Shown here: positions 1 through 7,243 of the stretch, in pieces | How the letters are laid out: each line of letters starts with the position of its first letter | Position numbering within the stretch: position 1 is the first letter of the stretch | DNA from: Flavobacteriales bacterium UBA7325 | GTDB lineage: Bacteria > Bacteroidota > Bacteroidia > Flavobacteriales_D > Crocinitomicaceae | Length of the DNA: 37,556 nucleotides | Direction of reading: 5' to 3' | Assembly: GCA_002471375.1 (NCBI GenBank) | Contig: DKPV01000072.1 | Coordinates: 1-37,556, forward strand | Translations under genes and position numbers: made by a program | Notes under the pieces: generated by a model | Database searches by the model: none | Seen by the model: the letters and a program-made list of their open reading frames with translations, nothing else | What the model was told of the DNA's origin: nothing

Positions 1-923
1 ACATCAGGTGCTATTGCACGAATATCTTCAGGGATCACGAAACCACGGCCTTGTAAGAATGCGAATGCCTTCGCTGCTAGTGCTAGATTGATACTTGCCC
101 TTGGTGAACAACCTACAGAAATCATAGGCGCTAAATAATCCAATCCAAATTGTGCAGGCTCTCTTGTTGCGTAGACTATATCTACAATGTACTGCTCAAT
201 CTTTTCATCCAGATATACCTCTTTTACTAACCCACGGCATCGAATGATATCTTCTGGCTTAAGAATCCCTTGAACTTTAGGTAATCCAGCTTGGCTAACA
301 TTCGAACGAATGATAAGACGTTCTTCTTCTTTCGTCGGATAGTCTAAGAAAACCTTTAGCATGAATCGATCGACTTGTGCCTCTGGTAGTGGGTACGTAC
401 CTTCTTGTTCGATTGGGTTCTGAGTTGCTAAAACGAGGAAAGGTTTTGGAAGCTTGTATGTTTCATCTCCAATCGTAATCTGTCTTTCCTGCATTGCTTC
501 GAGTAACGCACTTTGAACTTTAGCGGGTGCTCGGTTGATCTCATCTGCAAGAATGAAATTTGCGAAAATTGGTCCTTTCTTAACGGTGAACGACTCAGTC
601 TTTTGACTGTAGATCAACGTTCCTGTAACATCGGCTGGAAGTAAATCCGGAGTGAATTGAATTCTGCTGAATTCAACATTTACAGCGTCAGCGAGAGTTG
701 TAATTGCCAGTGTCTTTGCTAGACCAGGGACTCCTTCAAGTAGAATGTGTCCATCAGCTAACAATGCAATCAATAAACGATCAAGCATATATTTTTGACC
801 AACTATCACCTTTGAGAACTCATCCCGGAGTAGGCTGATAATTTTCGTTTCAACTTGAATTTTTTCACTTACGATTCTCAGCGCTTCCGCGGGATTCATT
901 GGGTTGTTTGATGTTTCTTCCAT
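1..923 (-). CDS. MoxR-family AAA+ ATPase (3' end cut by window edge)
   Basis: About 307 residues are visible from the ATG at 923; the C-terminus lies outside the window. Walker A is GVPGLAKT (residues 64-71) and Walker B with the following motif is LADEINRAPAK (about 128-138), followed by the sensor region LATQNPIEQEGTYPLPEAQ, which is diagnostic of MoxR ATPases. MoxR proteins act as cytoplasmic chaperone-like ATPases, usually with DUF58 and VWA-domain membrane proteins in Bacteroidota (the BatABD-type cluster); those partners would be downstream, beyond the window. The gene is divergent from the zinc-ribbon gene at 1054. Family assignment is firm; the specific substrate is unknown. Confidence 0.95.
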   Translation of the reverse strand, partial: MEETSNNPMNPAEALRIVSEKIQVETKIISLLRDEFSKVIVGQKYMLDRLLIALLADGHILLEGVPGLAKTLAITTLADAVNVEFSRIQFTPDLLPADVTGTLIYSQKTESFTVKKGPIFANFILADEINRAPAKVQSALLEAMQERQITIGDETYKLPKPFLVLATQNPIEQEGTYPLPEAQVDRFMLKVFLDYPTKEEERLIIRSNVSQAGLPKVQGILKPEDIIRCRGLVKEVYLDEKIEQYIVDIVYATREPAQFGLDYLAPMISVGCSPRASINLALAAKAFAFLQGRGFVIPEDIRAIAPD

Positions 924-948
924 ACAGTTCTGTTCGACTAACAAAAAT

Positions 949-957
949 GTAAAGATA
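949..957 (-). promoter_or_regulatory. Putative -7 element of the moxR-like gene
   Basis: TATCTTTAC on the minus strand, 25 nt upstream of the ATG at 923. It fits TAnnTTT of the Bacteroidota -7 element but has A instead of the final G. The same TAnnTTTAC form occurs before three other genes here. Inferred from sequence only. Confidence 0.4.
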
Positions 958-988
958 AGCCCTGAAACCCTTGGTTTTGCTGTTAATT

Positions 989-1000
989 AATGTTAACATT
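989..1000. repeat. 12-bp perfect palindrome in divergent intergenic region
   Basis: AATGTTAACATT is a perfect palindrome between the divergent moxR-like and zinc-ribbon genes. It could be an operator, but AT-rich palindromes of this length also arise by chance. Confidence 0.25.
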
Positions 1001-1053
1001 GTTACGCAGGATCTACGTGAGTTGAATGCACTAATCACTTGATTAAATGAAGA

Positions 1054-1416
1054 ATGGAAACTCGGAATTGTAAAGAGTGTGGACAGAAATTAACAGGAAG
1101 AAAGGATCAAAAATTTTGCTCTGATTACTGTCGAAACACATTCAATAATGGCCTCAATCAAGATGCAACAAAATACATTCGTCGCATCAATAATATCTTA
1201 CGTAAAAATAGAAGAGTGCTCATTGGATTGAATCCAAAGGGGAAAGTGACTGTAGATGGAATTACACTTGCTGAAGAAGGGTTTAATTTCCACTATTTCA
1301 CGAACGTCTATGTAACTAAAAAGGGGGCTCGCTATGTTTTTTGCTACGACCAAGGATATATAAAGCTGGATAATGATCAGTATATGCTTGTACATAAGCA
1401 GGACTACGTGAAATAA
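1054..1416 (+). CDS. Zinc-ribbon protein of unknown function (120 aa)
   Basis: A small basic cytoplasmic protein. The N-terminus has CKECG (residues 6-10) and CSDYC (residues 22-26), two CxxC-type pairs that would bind one zinc ion as in treble-clef or zinc-ribbon proteins marked by 'C..CG..L.GR.DQKFCS..CR'. The remainder, about residues 40-120, is predicted alpha/beta with no catalytic motif I recognise. Short zinc-ribbon proteins of this layout are common in Flavobacteriales and annotated as hypothetical. The ATG at 1054 is used because the ATG at 1047 is in another frame. Its last 219 bases lie antisense to the ORF at 1198-1614; the C-terminal half looks like a normal folded domain, so I consider this the genuine gene. 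Confidence 0.75.
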   Translation: METRNCKECGQKLTGRKDQKFCSDYCRNTFNNGLNQDATKYIRRINNILRKNRRVLIGLNPKGKVTVDGITLAEEGFNFHYFTNVYVTKKGARYVFCYDQGYIKLDNDQYMLVHKQDYVK

Positions 1417-1614
1417 ATGATAAGGCGTGTAAAGAAGAATCACACCTAACGCACCAGCAAGCCCGATTTTTAGGTAGGTGTTCATTCGGATTTTACGGAG
1501 AGCAGTCAGCTCTTTTTCAGAGAGCATATAGAGCTGTTCGGCTGCCTGACTATTTGAGTTTCCTGAAAGTTGAGAATACGCATAGCGTTCCCAGAATGAT
1601 CTTTTCTTCGGCAT
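1198..1614 (-). CDS. Possible small membrane protein downstream of PTPS; 3' half antisense to zinc-ribbon gene
   Basis: The ATG at 1614 lies 6 nt after the PTPS stop, consistent with an operon. Residues 1-66 come from DNA not shared with the zinc-ribbon gene and look like real protein: a charged N-terminus (KKRSFWERYAYSQLSG), a helical segment with LYMLSEKELTALRKIRMNTYL, and a hydrophobic stretch near residues 49-63. Residues 67-138 are encoded antisense to the zinc-ribbon gene and are less protein-like. The gene may therefore be a truncated remnant, or a real overlapping gene. I do not recognise the family. Role unknown; a single-pass or two-pass inner-membrane location is inferred. Confidence 0.45.
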   Translation of the reverse strand: MPKKRSFWERYAYSQLSGNSNSQAAEQLYMLSEKELTALRKIRMNTYLKIGLAGALGVILLYTPYHLFHVVLLMYKHILIIIQLYISLVVAKNIASPLFSYIDVREIVEIKPFFSKCNSIYSHFPLWIQSNEHSSIFT

Positions 1615-1620
1615 AAGAGA

Positions 1621-2031
1621 TTAATTACCTGTATAAAGCACTTTGTTCTTTTCAGTTTCTTGGACCTGAACCTCCAAGGAGAATTTATCATCCAATTTGC
1701 TACGTAAGATGTTCCAGATTACAGCGGCAACATTTTCGGTTGTTGGAATCAATTCTTTAAATTCTGGACAATCAAGATTTAGATTACGGTGGTCAAACCG
1801 CTCTAGCACATGCTCGTGGATGATTTGCTTCAGAATTTTTAAATCTATAACGAATCCTGTCATCGGGTCGATTGGTCCATCAACCCAAACCTCCAGTACA
1901 TAGTTGTGGCCATGATAATTGGGATGACTACACTTTCCAAATATTTCTTTGTTCTTCTCATCACTCCACTCTTCTCGGAACAATCGATGTGCTGAGTTAA
2001 AGGTCTCTCTTCGGCAAACTTTCATAGTCAT
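1621..2031 (-). CDS. 6-pyruvoyl-tetrahydropterin synthase family protein (copy 1)
   Basis: A 136-aa T-fold enzyme. Zinc ligands are the His of FNSAH (near residue 15) and the two His of HGHN; the catalytic Cys is in GKCSHPNYHGHN, and the Asp-His pair is in FDHRNLN. The Cys is separated from HGH by five residues (C-x5-HGH), as in animal PTPS, whereas E. coli QueD has C-x3-HGH (CGRLHGH). It probably converts 7,8-dihydroneopterin triphosphate to 6-pyruvoyl-tetrahydropterin or 6-carboxy-tetrahydropterin, for biopterin or queuosine synthesis respectively. A paralogue lies at 32258. The ATG at 2031 is preferred; a TTG at 2034 or the ATG at 2025 are alternatives. Family certain; pathway uncertain. 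Confidence 0.9.
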   Translation of the reverse strand: MTMKVCRRETFNSAHRLFREEWSDEKNKEIFGKCSHPNYHGHNYVLEVWVDGPIDPMTGFVIDLKILKQIIHEHVLERFDHRNLNLDCPEFKELIPTTENVAAVIWNILRSKLDDKFSLEVQVQETEKNKVLYTGN

Positions 2032-2040
2032 CAATTTCGC

Positions 2041-2049
2041 GTAAAAGTA
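2041..2049 (-). promoter_or_regulatory. Putative -7 element of PTPS copy 1
   Basis: TACTTTTAC on the minus strand, 9 nt before the ATG at 2031; identical to the box before hpt-adk at 3604-3612. A TAnnTTTAC variant of the Bacteroidota -7 element, inferred from position. Confidence 0.35.
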
Positions 2050-2069
2050 CGGACGGTTACTCGGAAAAC

Positions 2070-2234
2070 CTAGACATCTTTTCTTCGCAAACCAATAACT
2101 GCGATATCATCCGTTTGTGGGTGTTCACCTCTCCACGCATCGAATTCTGACTCAATCATTTTTCTTTGCTCCGTTAATTGCATGTTCATGCTCGATTCGA
2201 ATAGTTCAAGAAGCCTTTTCGATGCGAAAAATTT
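2070..2234 (-). pseudogene. Remnant: C-terminus of a SpoIIE/PP2C-type serine phosphatase
   Basis: Minus-strand frame ending in TAG at 2072-2070 encodes about 53 residues, beginning FFASKRLLELF, continuing with EQRKMIESEFDAWRG and ending QTDDIAVIGLRRKDV. This is the typical end of the SpoIIE (PP2C-like) domain of Bacteroidota two-component-type regulators, in which 'EWKG...Q.DD..VIG.R' closes the fold and the DD pair binds metal. The frame is closed upstream by a stop at 2237-2235 and has no start codon in a sensible place, so the several hundred upstream residues are missing. The stretch from 2235 to 2382 holds nothing else I can support. A decayed gene is the simplest reading. Confidence 0.75.
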
Positions 2235-2382
2235 TTAAATGTATTTAGCTGAGCGTGCGTTTGAATGCTCAGTAATAGAAAAGAAAAGAATTCTTGTTTT
2301 CAAAGTAGACCTTACAGAAATGTTTGGATGATTAAAAAACACAAAATGATCAACTTCGCCACATTCACTCCCGCTTATTTAC

Positions 2383-3525
2383 CTAAGAAATCACACGGAC
2401 TGTATTCAATACTTTTTGGGCAATAGATTTTGCTTCTTGGAGATCATCTCCGCTTACCGTGATATGTCCCATTTTCCTATTGCCTCTAGTAAACGCTTTG
2501 CCATAGAGGTGAACGTGGACTCCAGGAAATTTCAGGGCAGAATTCATTCCTTCGTAGATAGCCTCTCCATCGAACCCTGGCGCACCCAATAAATTGATCA
2601 TTGCTCCTTTTCTAATCATCTCTGTTGAGCCAAGTGGCATATTAAGAACTGAACGCATGTGCTGCTCAAATTGAGAGGTGACATTGCATTCGATAGTGTG
2701 GTGTCCGCTGTTGTGAGGTCTAGGTGCCACTTCATTTACAAGAAGTTCACCATTTGGTAATAAGAATAATTCTACAGCGAGTAGACCAACCATTTCGAAA
2801 GCATTAATTACAGAAATTGCTAATTCCTCAGCCTTCTTTTCAATAGTCTCGTTGATTTCAGCAGGAGAGAATAGGAATGCCACAAGATTAGCATCGTTAA
2901 ATTCACATTCGACGGTTTGATAAACAGCCGTTTCTCCGTCTTCATTTCTGGCAACAATGACGGATAATTCCTTCGCAAATGGCACTAAATCCTCTGCCAA
3001 TGAATCTTCGGTAAAAACATTCTGCAAATCTTCAGTTGAGCGAATCAATTGAACTCCATTTCCGTCATATCCACCTTTACGCAATTTGTGAACGAATGGA
3101 ATTTTGGCTTCCAAAATCTCAAGCGATGTTGAGGTGTCAGTTAGTTCAAAGGGAGATGTGGGGATGTTATTATCTATGTAAAATTGCTTTTGAAGACCTT
3201 TATCTTTTATGATTTCTAGTATGTTCGGTTGAGGGAAAACTTTAGTGCCTAGCTTTTCTAGCTCTTTGAGTGCTTCAATGTTAACATTTTCGATTTCAAC
3301 GGTGATGACATCTTTATCTTTTCCAAATTTTAGAACGTCATCGTAATCGGTTATTTCTCCTACCGTGTATGAGTTTGCAATCACAGAACTCGGTGCTTCT
3401 TTCGTTCGTTCCATAACGTCGATTTGAACATTGTAACTTATGGCTTCTTGAATTAACATCCTGCCAAGCTGTCCTCCACCTAAAATACCCAATCTTTGTT
3501 TGAGACCTACGAGTTCCTTTTCCAT
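2383..3525 (-). CDS. purK: 5-(carboxyamino)imidazole ribonucleotide synthase
   Basis: A 380-aa ATP-grasp enzyme of de novo purine synthesis: ATP-dependent carboxylation of AIR with bicarbonate to N5-CAIR. The N-terminal Rossmann-like domain starts with LGILGGGQLGRM (residues 12-23); the ATP-grasp loop is HKLRKGGYDGNGV (about 145-157); the metal/ATP site is LVNEVAPRPHNSGHHT (about 262-277), a PurK signature. Length is normal. It is divergent from hpt-adk, so purine synthesis and salvage share this intergenic region. Its -7 box lies only 4 nt from the ATG, suggesting a leaderless mRNA. Confidence 0.97.
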   Translation of the reverse strand: MEKELVGLKQRLGILGGGQLGRMLIQEAISYNVQIDVMERTKEAPSSVIANSYTVGEITDYDDVLKFGKDKDVITVEIENVNIEALKELEKLGTKVFPQPNILEIIKDKGLQKQFYIDNNIPTSPFELTDTSTSLEILEAKIPFVHKLRKGGYDGNGVQLIRSTEDLQNVFTEDSLAEDLVPFAKELSVIVARNEDGETAVYQTVECEFNDANLVAFLFSPAEINETIEKKAEELAISVINAFEMVGLLAVELFLLPNGELLVNEVAPRPHNSGHHTIECNVTSQFEQHMRSVLNMPLGSTEMIRKGAMINLLGAPGFDGEAIYEGMNSALKFPGVHVHLYGKAFTRGNRKMGHITVSGDDLQEAKSIAQKVLNTVRVIS

Positions 3526-3529
3526 GCGA

Positions 3530-3537
3530 CAAAGATA
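3530..3537 (-). promoter_or_regulatory. -7 element of purK, 4 nt from the start codon
   Basis: TATCTTTG followed by TCGC and the ATG on the minus strand. A perfect TAnnTTTG. Since transcription in Bacteroidota starts a few nt after this box, the mRNA would begin at or next to the start codon. Confidence 0.6.
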
Positions 3538-3603
3538 TATTCATTTTTTTGCTAAAACTGCTTTCTGAAGAGATTAAATTCGAGTGTTTCTGCAAGAAAA
3601 TCT

Positions 3604-3612
3604 TACTTTTAC
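3604..3612 (+). promoter_or_regulatory. Putative -7 element of hpt-adk
   Basis: TACTTTTAC, 18 nt upstream of the GTG at 3631; identical to the box before PTPS copy 1. Confidence 0.35.
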
Positions 3613-3630
3613 ACAACAAAACGCATTACT

Positions 3631-4752
3631 GTGATTCAGGTTCTAGACAAATCATTTGAAGTATTTATCACCAAAGAAGAACTCTCAAAGGAGATCGCAA
3701 CGCTTGGTGAACAAATAAGTAAAGACTACAAGGATGGAGATTTAGTATTTCTCTCTGTTCTTAACGGTGCATTTATGTTCACTTCCGACCTCATGAAAAA
3801 CATCACAATTGATTGTGAAGTTTCATTTGTGAAAATGAGTTCATACTCAGGGGTTGAATCTAAAGGAAAGGTTGATGAATTGATTGGTTTGAACGGTGAT
3901 CTATCGGGCCGAGATATTGTAATCGTTGAAGATATTGTTGACTCAGGGTTGACAATTGATAAAATTATTTCGCTTCTAGAAACGTCGAACGCAGCGTCAG
4001 TTAAAGTTTGTACACTCTTATACAAGCCCGATGCATTCACAGGTCAAAAGAGACCGGATTATGTTGGATTCTCAATACCAAACGCATTTGTTGTTGGGTA
4101 TGGTCTAGATTACGATCAGAAGGGAAGAAATCTTGATATGATCTATCAAGTTCGCGAACAGAAAAAACCGAATAAAGATATGTTGAATATTGTCCTATTT
4201 GGCCCTCCTGGAGCAGGAAAGGGGACGCAATCAGAACGCTTAAGAGATAAGTATGGATTGGTGCACATCTCTACTGGAGATGTTTTTAGAGCATTAGATT
4301 CTGAATCAGAATTGGGAAAATTAGCAAAAAGCTATTCGGACCACGGTAATCTTGTCCCAGATGAAATTACAATTAAAATCTTAGAATCAGAGGTGTCTAA
4401 ACATCCTGAAGCGAAGGGGGTTATTTACGATGGTTTCCCGAGAACGACAGCTCAGGCAGAGGCACTTGATAAATTTTTAGCAGCGAAAGGTACTGAGGTA
4501 TCGATGATGCTATCATTAGTAGTCGCAGAAGATGAGCTTAAGACTCGTCTTATTGCACGTGCTGAGGTTTCGGGAAGAAAAGATGATGCTGACCCGAAAA
4601 TCATTCAAAATAGAATCAATACTTACAACAATTCAACTGCTCCGGTGGCTGATTTTTACAAATCACAAGGGAAACTAAGTCAAATAAATGGTGTTGGGAC
4701 GATTGATGATATTTCTGATCGTCTATATTCTGCAATCAATTCTGCCGAGTAA
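3631..4752 (+). CDS. Hypoxanthine phosphoribosyltransferase-adenylate kinase fusion
   Basis: A 373-aa protein with two complete enzymes. Residues 1 to about 180 are a type I phosphoribosyltransferase: PRPP-binding loop VEDIVDSGLTIDKI (about 101-114) and the Hpt-type end GYGLDYDQKGRNL. Residues about 186-373 are adenylate kinase: Walker A FGPPGAGKGTQ (189-199), NMP-binding STGDVFR, DGFPRTTAQA and a short LID region with LIARAEVSGRKDDAD. It salvages hypoxanthine/guanine to IMP/GMP and interconverts adenine nucleotides in the cytoplasm. The fusion is known in Flavobacteriales, where it also neighbours obgE. Start codon is GTG. It leads a plus-strand run with obgE, the PAP2 gene and crcB. Confidence 0.95.
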   Translation: MIQVLDKSFEVFITKEELSKEIATLGEQISKDYKDGDLVFLSVLNGAFMFTSDLMKNITIDCEVSFVKMSSYSGVESKGKVDELIGLNGDLSGRDIVIVEDIVDSGLTIDKIISLLETSNAASVKVCTLLYKPDAFTGQKRPDYVGFSIPNAFVVGYGLDYDQKGRNLDMIYQVREQKKPNKDMLNIVLFGPPGAGKGTQSERLRDKYGLVHISTGDVFRALDSESELGKLAKSYSDHGNLVPDEITIKILESEVSKHPEAKGVIYDGFPRTTAQAEALDKFLAAKGTEVSMMLSLVVAEDELKTRLIARAEVSGRKDDADPKIIQNRINTYNNSTAPVADFYKSQGKLSQINGVGTIDDISDRLYSAINSAE

Positions 4753-4786
4753 TATACTCGCTTCATTACAGTAATATTTTTTAGCT

Positions 4787-5782
4787 ATGGCTTCGGATAA
4801 CTTCGTAGATTATGTCAAGATACATTGTACCTCTGGGAATGGAGGAGGTGGGTCTTCACATTTTCGCCGCGAGAAATATATTCCAAAAGGAGGTCCTGAT
4901 GGAGGTGACGGTGGTCGCGGAGGTCACGTAATTTTGCGAGGCAATAAACAAATTTGGACGTTACTTCATCTTAAGTTTAACAAGCATATTAAGGCCGGTC
5001 ATGGTGTTCATGGTTCTGGTCAATTGAAAACAGGTGCTCAAGGAAAAGATGCAATTATTGAGGTGCCTCTTGGAACTATCGCTCGTGATTCTGAAACGGG
5101 TGAGATACTTTTTGAGATTACCGAAGATGGTGAAGAGAAGATCATTCAAAAAGGAGGTAGAGGCGGACTTGGTAATAATAACTTTAAGTCATCAACGAAT
5201 CAAACACCTCGTTTTGCGCAGCCTGGTGGTGAAAAGGCCGAAGGATGGAAAGTATTAGAACTGAAACTTTTAGCCGATGTTGGATTAGTTGGATTCCCGA
5301 ACGCAGGGAAAAGCACATTATTGTCGGTAGTTTCAGCTGCTCGACCAGAAATCGCTGATTACCCTTTTACGACACTTCGCCCGAACTTAGGAATCGTTAA
5401 ATACCGCGATTTCCGCTCGTTTGTAATGGCGGATATACCTGGGATTATTGAAGGTGCCAGTCAAGGGAAAGGACTTGGACTTAGGTTTTTGAGACACATT
5501 GAACGTAATTCGTGTCTACTCTTTATGGTGCCAGCCGATAGTGATGACATTCAAAAAGAGTATGAAGTTCTCCTGAATGAGTTGAAAGCATACAGCCCAG
5601 AGTTGATGCATAAAGACAAGATTTTAGTAGTGACAAAATCTGATATGCTGGATGAAGAACTTACCGCGGAAATCAAGGCAGAGCTCCCTACCAATGTTAA
5701 AACTATTTTCATTTCCGCAGTAGCTCAACAAGGCCTTGTGGAACTCAACGATATGATATGGAAAATGCTCAACGATGATTGA
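4787..5782 (+). CDS. obgE: Obg-family GTPase
   Basis: A 331-aa ribosome-associated GTPase involved in 50S assembly and stress responses. The glycine-rich Obg fold covers residues 1 to about 158 (SGNGGGGSSHFRREK, GGPDGGDGGRGG). The G domain follows: G1 GFPNAGKST (about 167-175), switch region DYPFTTLRPN, G3 DIPGIIEGA (about 214-222), G4 TKSD (about 283-286), G5-like ISA. There is no C-terminal OCT domain, as is usual for Bacteroidota. It starts 34 nt after hpt-adk and its end overlaps the PAP2 gene by 8 nt. Confidence 0.97.
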   Translation: MASDNFVDYVKIHCTSGNGGGGSSHFRREKYIPKGGPDGGDGGRGGHVILRGNKQIWTLLHLKFNKHIKAGHGVHGSGQLKTGAQGKDAIIEVPLGTIARDSETGEILFEITEDGEEKIIQKGGRGGLGNNNFKSSTNQTPRFAQPGGEKAEGWKVLELKLLADVGLVGFPNAGKSTLLSVVSAARPEIADYPFTTLRPNLGIVKYRDFRSFVMADIPGIIEGASQGKGLGLRFLRHIERNSCLLFMVPADSDDIQKEYEVLLNELKAYSPELMHKDKILVVTKSDMLDEELTAEIKAELPTNVKTIFISAVAQQGLVELNDMIWKMLNDD

Positions 5783-6368
5783 GTATTTTGAATCCATTGA
5801 TCAAGCAATTGTGCTCATGATTAACGGATGGAATACCTCCTTCTGGGATGAGGTAATGTGGATTGTCTCTGCAAAAGTTACGTGGTTACCATTATATCTA
5901 TGTTTGGCCTTTCTTGCTTTTAAGCAAGGTGGCTCGAAAATCGGAATAGTCTTTATTTTAGGAGCAATCGCAGCAGTTGGTTTGTCCGACCTTATTTCAG
6001 CGCAGCTTTTTAAAGACCTTATTCAGCGGTACAGGCCATCACACAATTTATTGCTTACCGATCAGCTTCATTTTTATCAAATCGATTCGGAAAATTGTTA
6101 CAAAGGAGGTCAGTACGGATTTGTCTCTTCTCATGCAGCTAACTTCTTTGCAATCTGTACTTTTTCCCTGCTCTACTTAAAAAGTTTTGAGCGATGGCTA
6201 AGACCTCTCCTGATATTTACAGCATTGCTTGTAAGCTATAGTCGATTGTACTTAGGAGTACATTATTTAAGTGATGTAGTCGTAGGTGGACTTCTTGGGG
6301 TACTAGTGGCTTACACTGTTTATCGATTTCTTTTCCTTACTATTGTTAAGAAGATTGAAGCTCAATGA
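5775..6368 (+). CDS. PAP2-family membrane phosphatase
   Basis: A 197-aa multi-pass inner-membrane protein with the three PAP2 motifs: KDLIQRYRP (K-x6-RP, near residue 80), SSHAAN (PSGH-type motif, near 117) and SRLYLGVHYLSD (SR-x5-H-x3-D, near 155). Five to six hydrophobic segments surround them. Such enzymes dephosphorylate lipid phosphates, for example undecaprenyl diphosphate (BacA-independent recycling), phosphatidylglycerol phosphate or lipid A. The substrate cannot be told from sequence. It overlaps obgE by 8 nt and crcB by 4 nt, so translation is probably coupled. Confidence 0.92.
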   Translation: MIEYFESIDQAIVLMINGWNTSFWDEVMWIVSAKVTWLPLYLCLAFLAFKQGGSKIGIVFILGAIAAVGLSDLISAQLFKDLIQRYRPSHNLLLTDQLHFYQIDSENCYKGGQYGFVSSHAANFFAICTFSLLYLKSFERWLRPLLIFTALLVSYSRLYLGVHYLSDVVVGGLLGVLVAYTVYRFLFLTIVKKIEAQ

Positions 6369-6727
6369 CATATTTGTACATTTTTCTTGGTGGTGGATTA
6401 GGTAGTCTTGCACGATACGGTGTTGGCAAGGGGGTTTCTGTATTTATGGATTCTAATTTTCCTTTAGGCACTTTATTTTCTAATATACTGGCTTGTGCAA
6501 TACTGGCCCTACTTGTGATAGGCGTTAATCCACAAAGTGAGCAAAATTCATGGGTACAACCTTTCTTGATTATCGGTTTTTGTGGTGGATTTAGTACGTT
6601 CAGTACATTTAGTAATGAGACATTTCAATTATTCGATCAAGGAAACGTCGTGCTGGCAATTCTAAATATTCTTATATCTGTGGCTGTTGGAATTGGTTTA
6701 ATATTCTTGATCAGAAGCAGAGCCTAG
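6365..6727 (+). CDS. crcB: CrcB-type fluoride channel
   Basis: A 120-aa protein with four hydrophobic segments. Family marks are GGGLGSLARYG (residues 8-18) and GFCGGFSTFSTFSNE (residues 71-85), which contains the phenylalanine/threonine residues of the Fluc pore. CrcB/Fluc proteins export fluoride as dual-topology dimers. It starts within the PAP2 stop (ATGA overlap). I see no fluoride riboswitch upstream, and none is expected inside an operon. The stop codon lies in the 5' end of the T9SS remnant that follows. Confidence 0.95.
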   Translation: MTYLYIFLGGGLGSLARYGVGKGVSVFMDSNFPLGTLFSNILACAILALLVIGVNPQSEQNSWVQPFLIIGFCGGFSTFSTFSNETFQLFDQGNVVLAILNILISVAVGIGLIFLIRSRA

Positions 6728-7095
6728 CATCGACTACAAATCCACACGAAGGGGTTAACTATTATAGATTAAAACAAGTAGGTTACGATGGAGCATTTAT
6801 GTATACCGATGTAATCGCGATCTACGCTGATCATAATGGAGAGATTCAGATATATCCGAATCCAACAACGAATGATCTCTTTATGGATATAACGGATGAC
6901 ATTGATGCTGGTACCTACACGATTTCAATCATTGATGTTGTTGGAAAAGAAACTCAGCAAGAATTAGAGTTTTCTGCCAATAAGAAGACCTATAAGTTCG
7001 AGAACTTTAGAGAACTGAAACCAGGAGTTTACATCATTAGAGTGATGAACAAACTTAATGAGGTGATCATAATGGAAAATGTTGTTAAGAATTAA
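6721..7095 (+). pseudogene. Remnant: C-terminal T9SS sorting domain of a secreted protein
   Basis: One open frame runs from inside the end of crcB to the TAA at 7095. It reads LASTTNPHEGVNYYRLKQV then GYDGAF, and from 6799 includes IQIYPNPTTNDLFMDI, a Y-V-I-type end (PGVYIIRV) and a terminal NVVKN. NYYRLKQ followed by IYPNP is the characteristic junction into a type A T9SS C-terminal sorting domain (por secretion tail). No signal peptide or cargo domain precedes it, and the first ATG (6799) falls in the middle of the conserved block. It is therefore the 3' remnant of a large secreted protein, not a functional 98-aa gene. Confidence 0.78.
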
Positions 7096-7163
7096 TTTTA
7101 TGCAGATATTATTCTAATATAAAACAGCTGTAATAAACATGAAAGATTCAGTCTGACTATAAG

Positions 7164-7192
7164 AATCGTGGCACTGTGTGCTGCGATTTTTT
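7164..7192 (+). terminator. Rho-independent terminator
   Basis: AATCGTGGCAC pairs with GTGCTGCGATT across a 3-nt loop: 11 base pairs including two G-T wobbles, followed by a run of six T (7187-7192). It closes the hpt-adk to crcB unit and the T9SS remnant, just before the convergent PlsC-like gene. Confidence 0.85.
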
Positions 7193-7243
7193 AATAAGGT
7201 CTTAGTGAATTGATCCTTCCATCTTTGACTTAGTACATGTGGA

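Noticed and set aside
2252..2275. Inverted repeat CTGAGC...GCTCAG as a terminator
   Set aside because: The stem is only about 6 bp with a 12-nt loop and no T-run on either strand at the right place.
6799..7095. Independent 98-aa gene at this position
   Set aside because: Homology-like sequence (NYYRLKQVGYDGAF) continues in frame upstream of the ATG, so the ATG is internal to an old T9SS cargo sequence.
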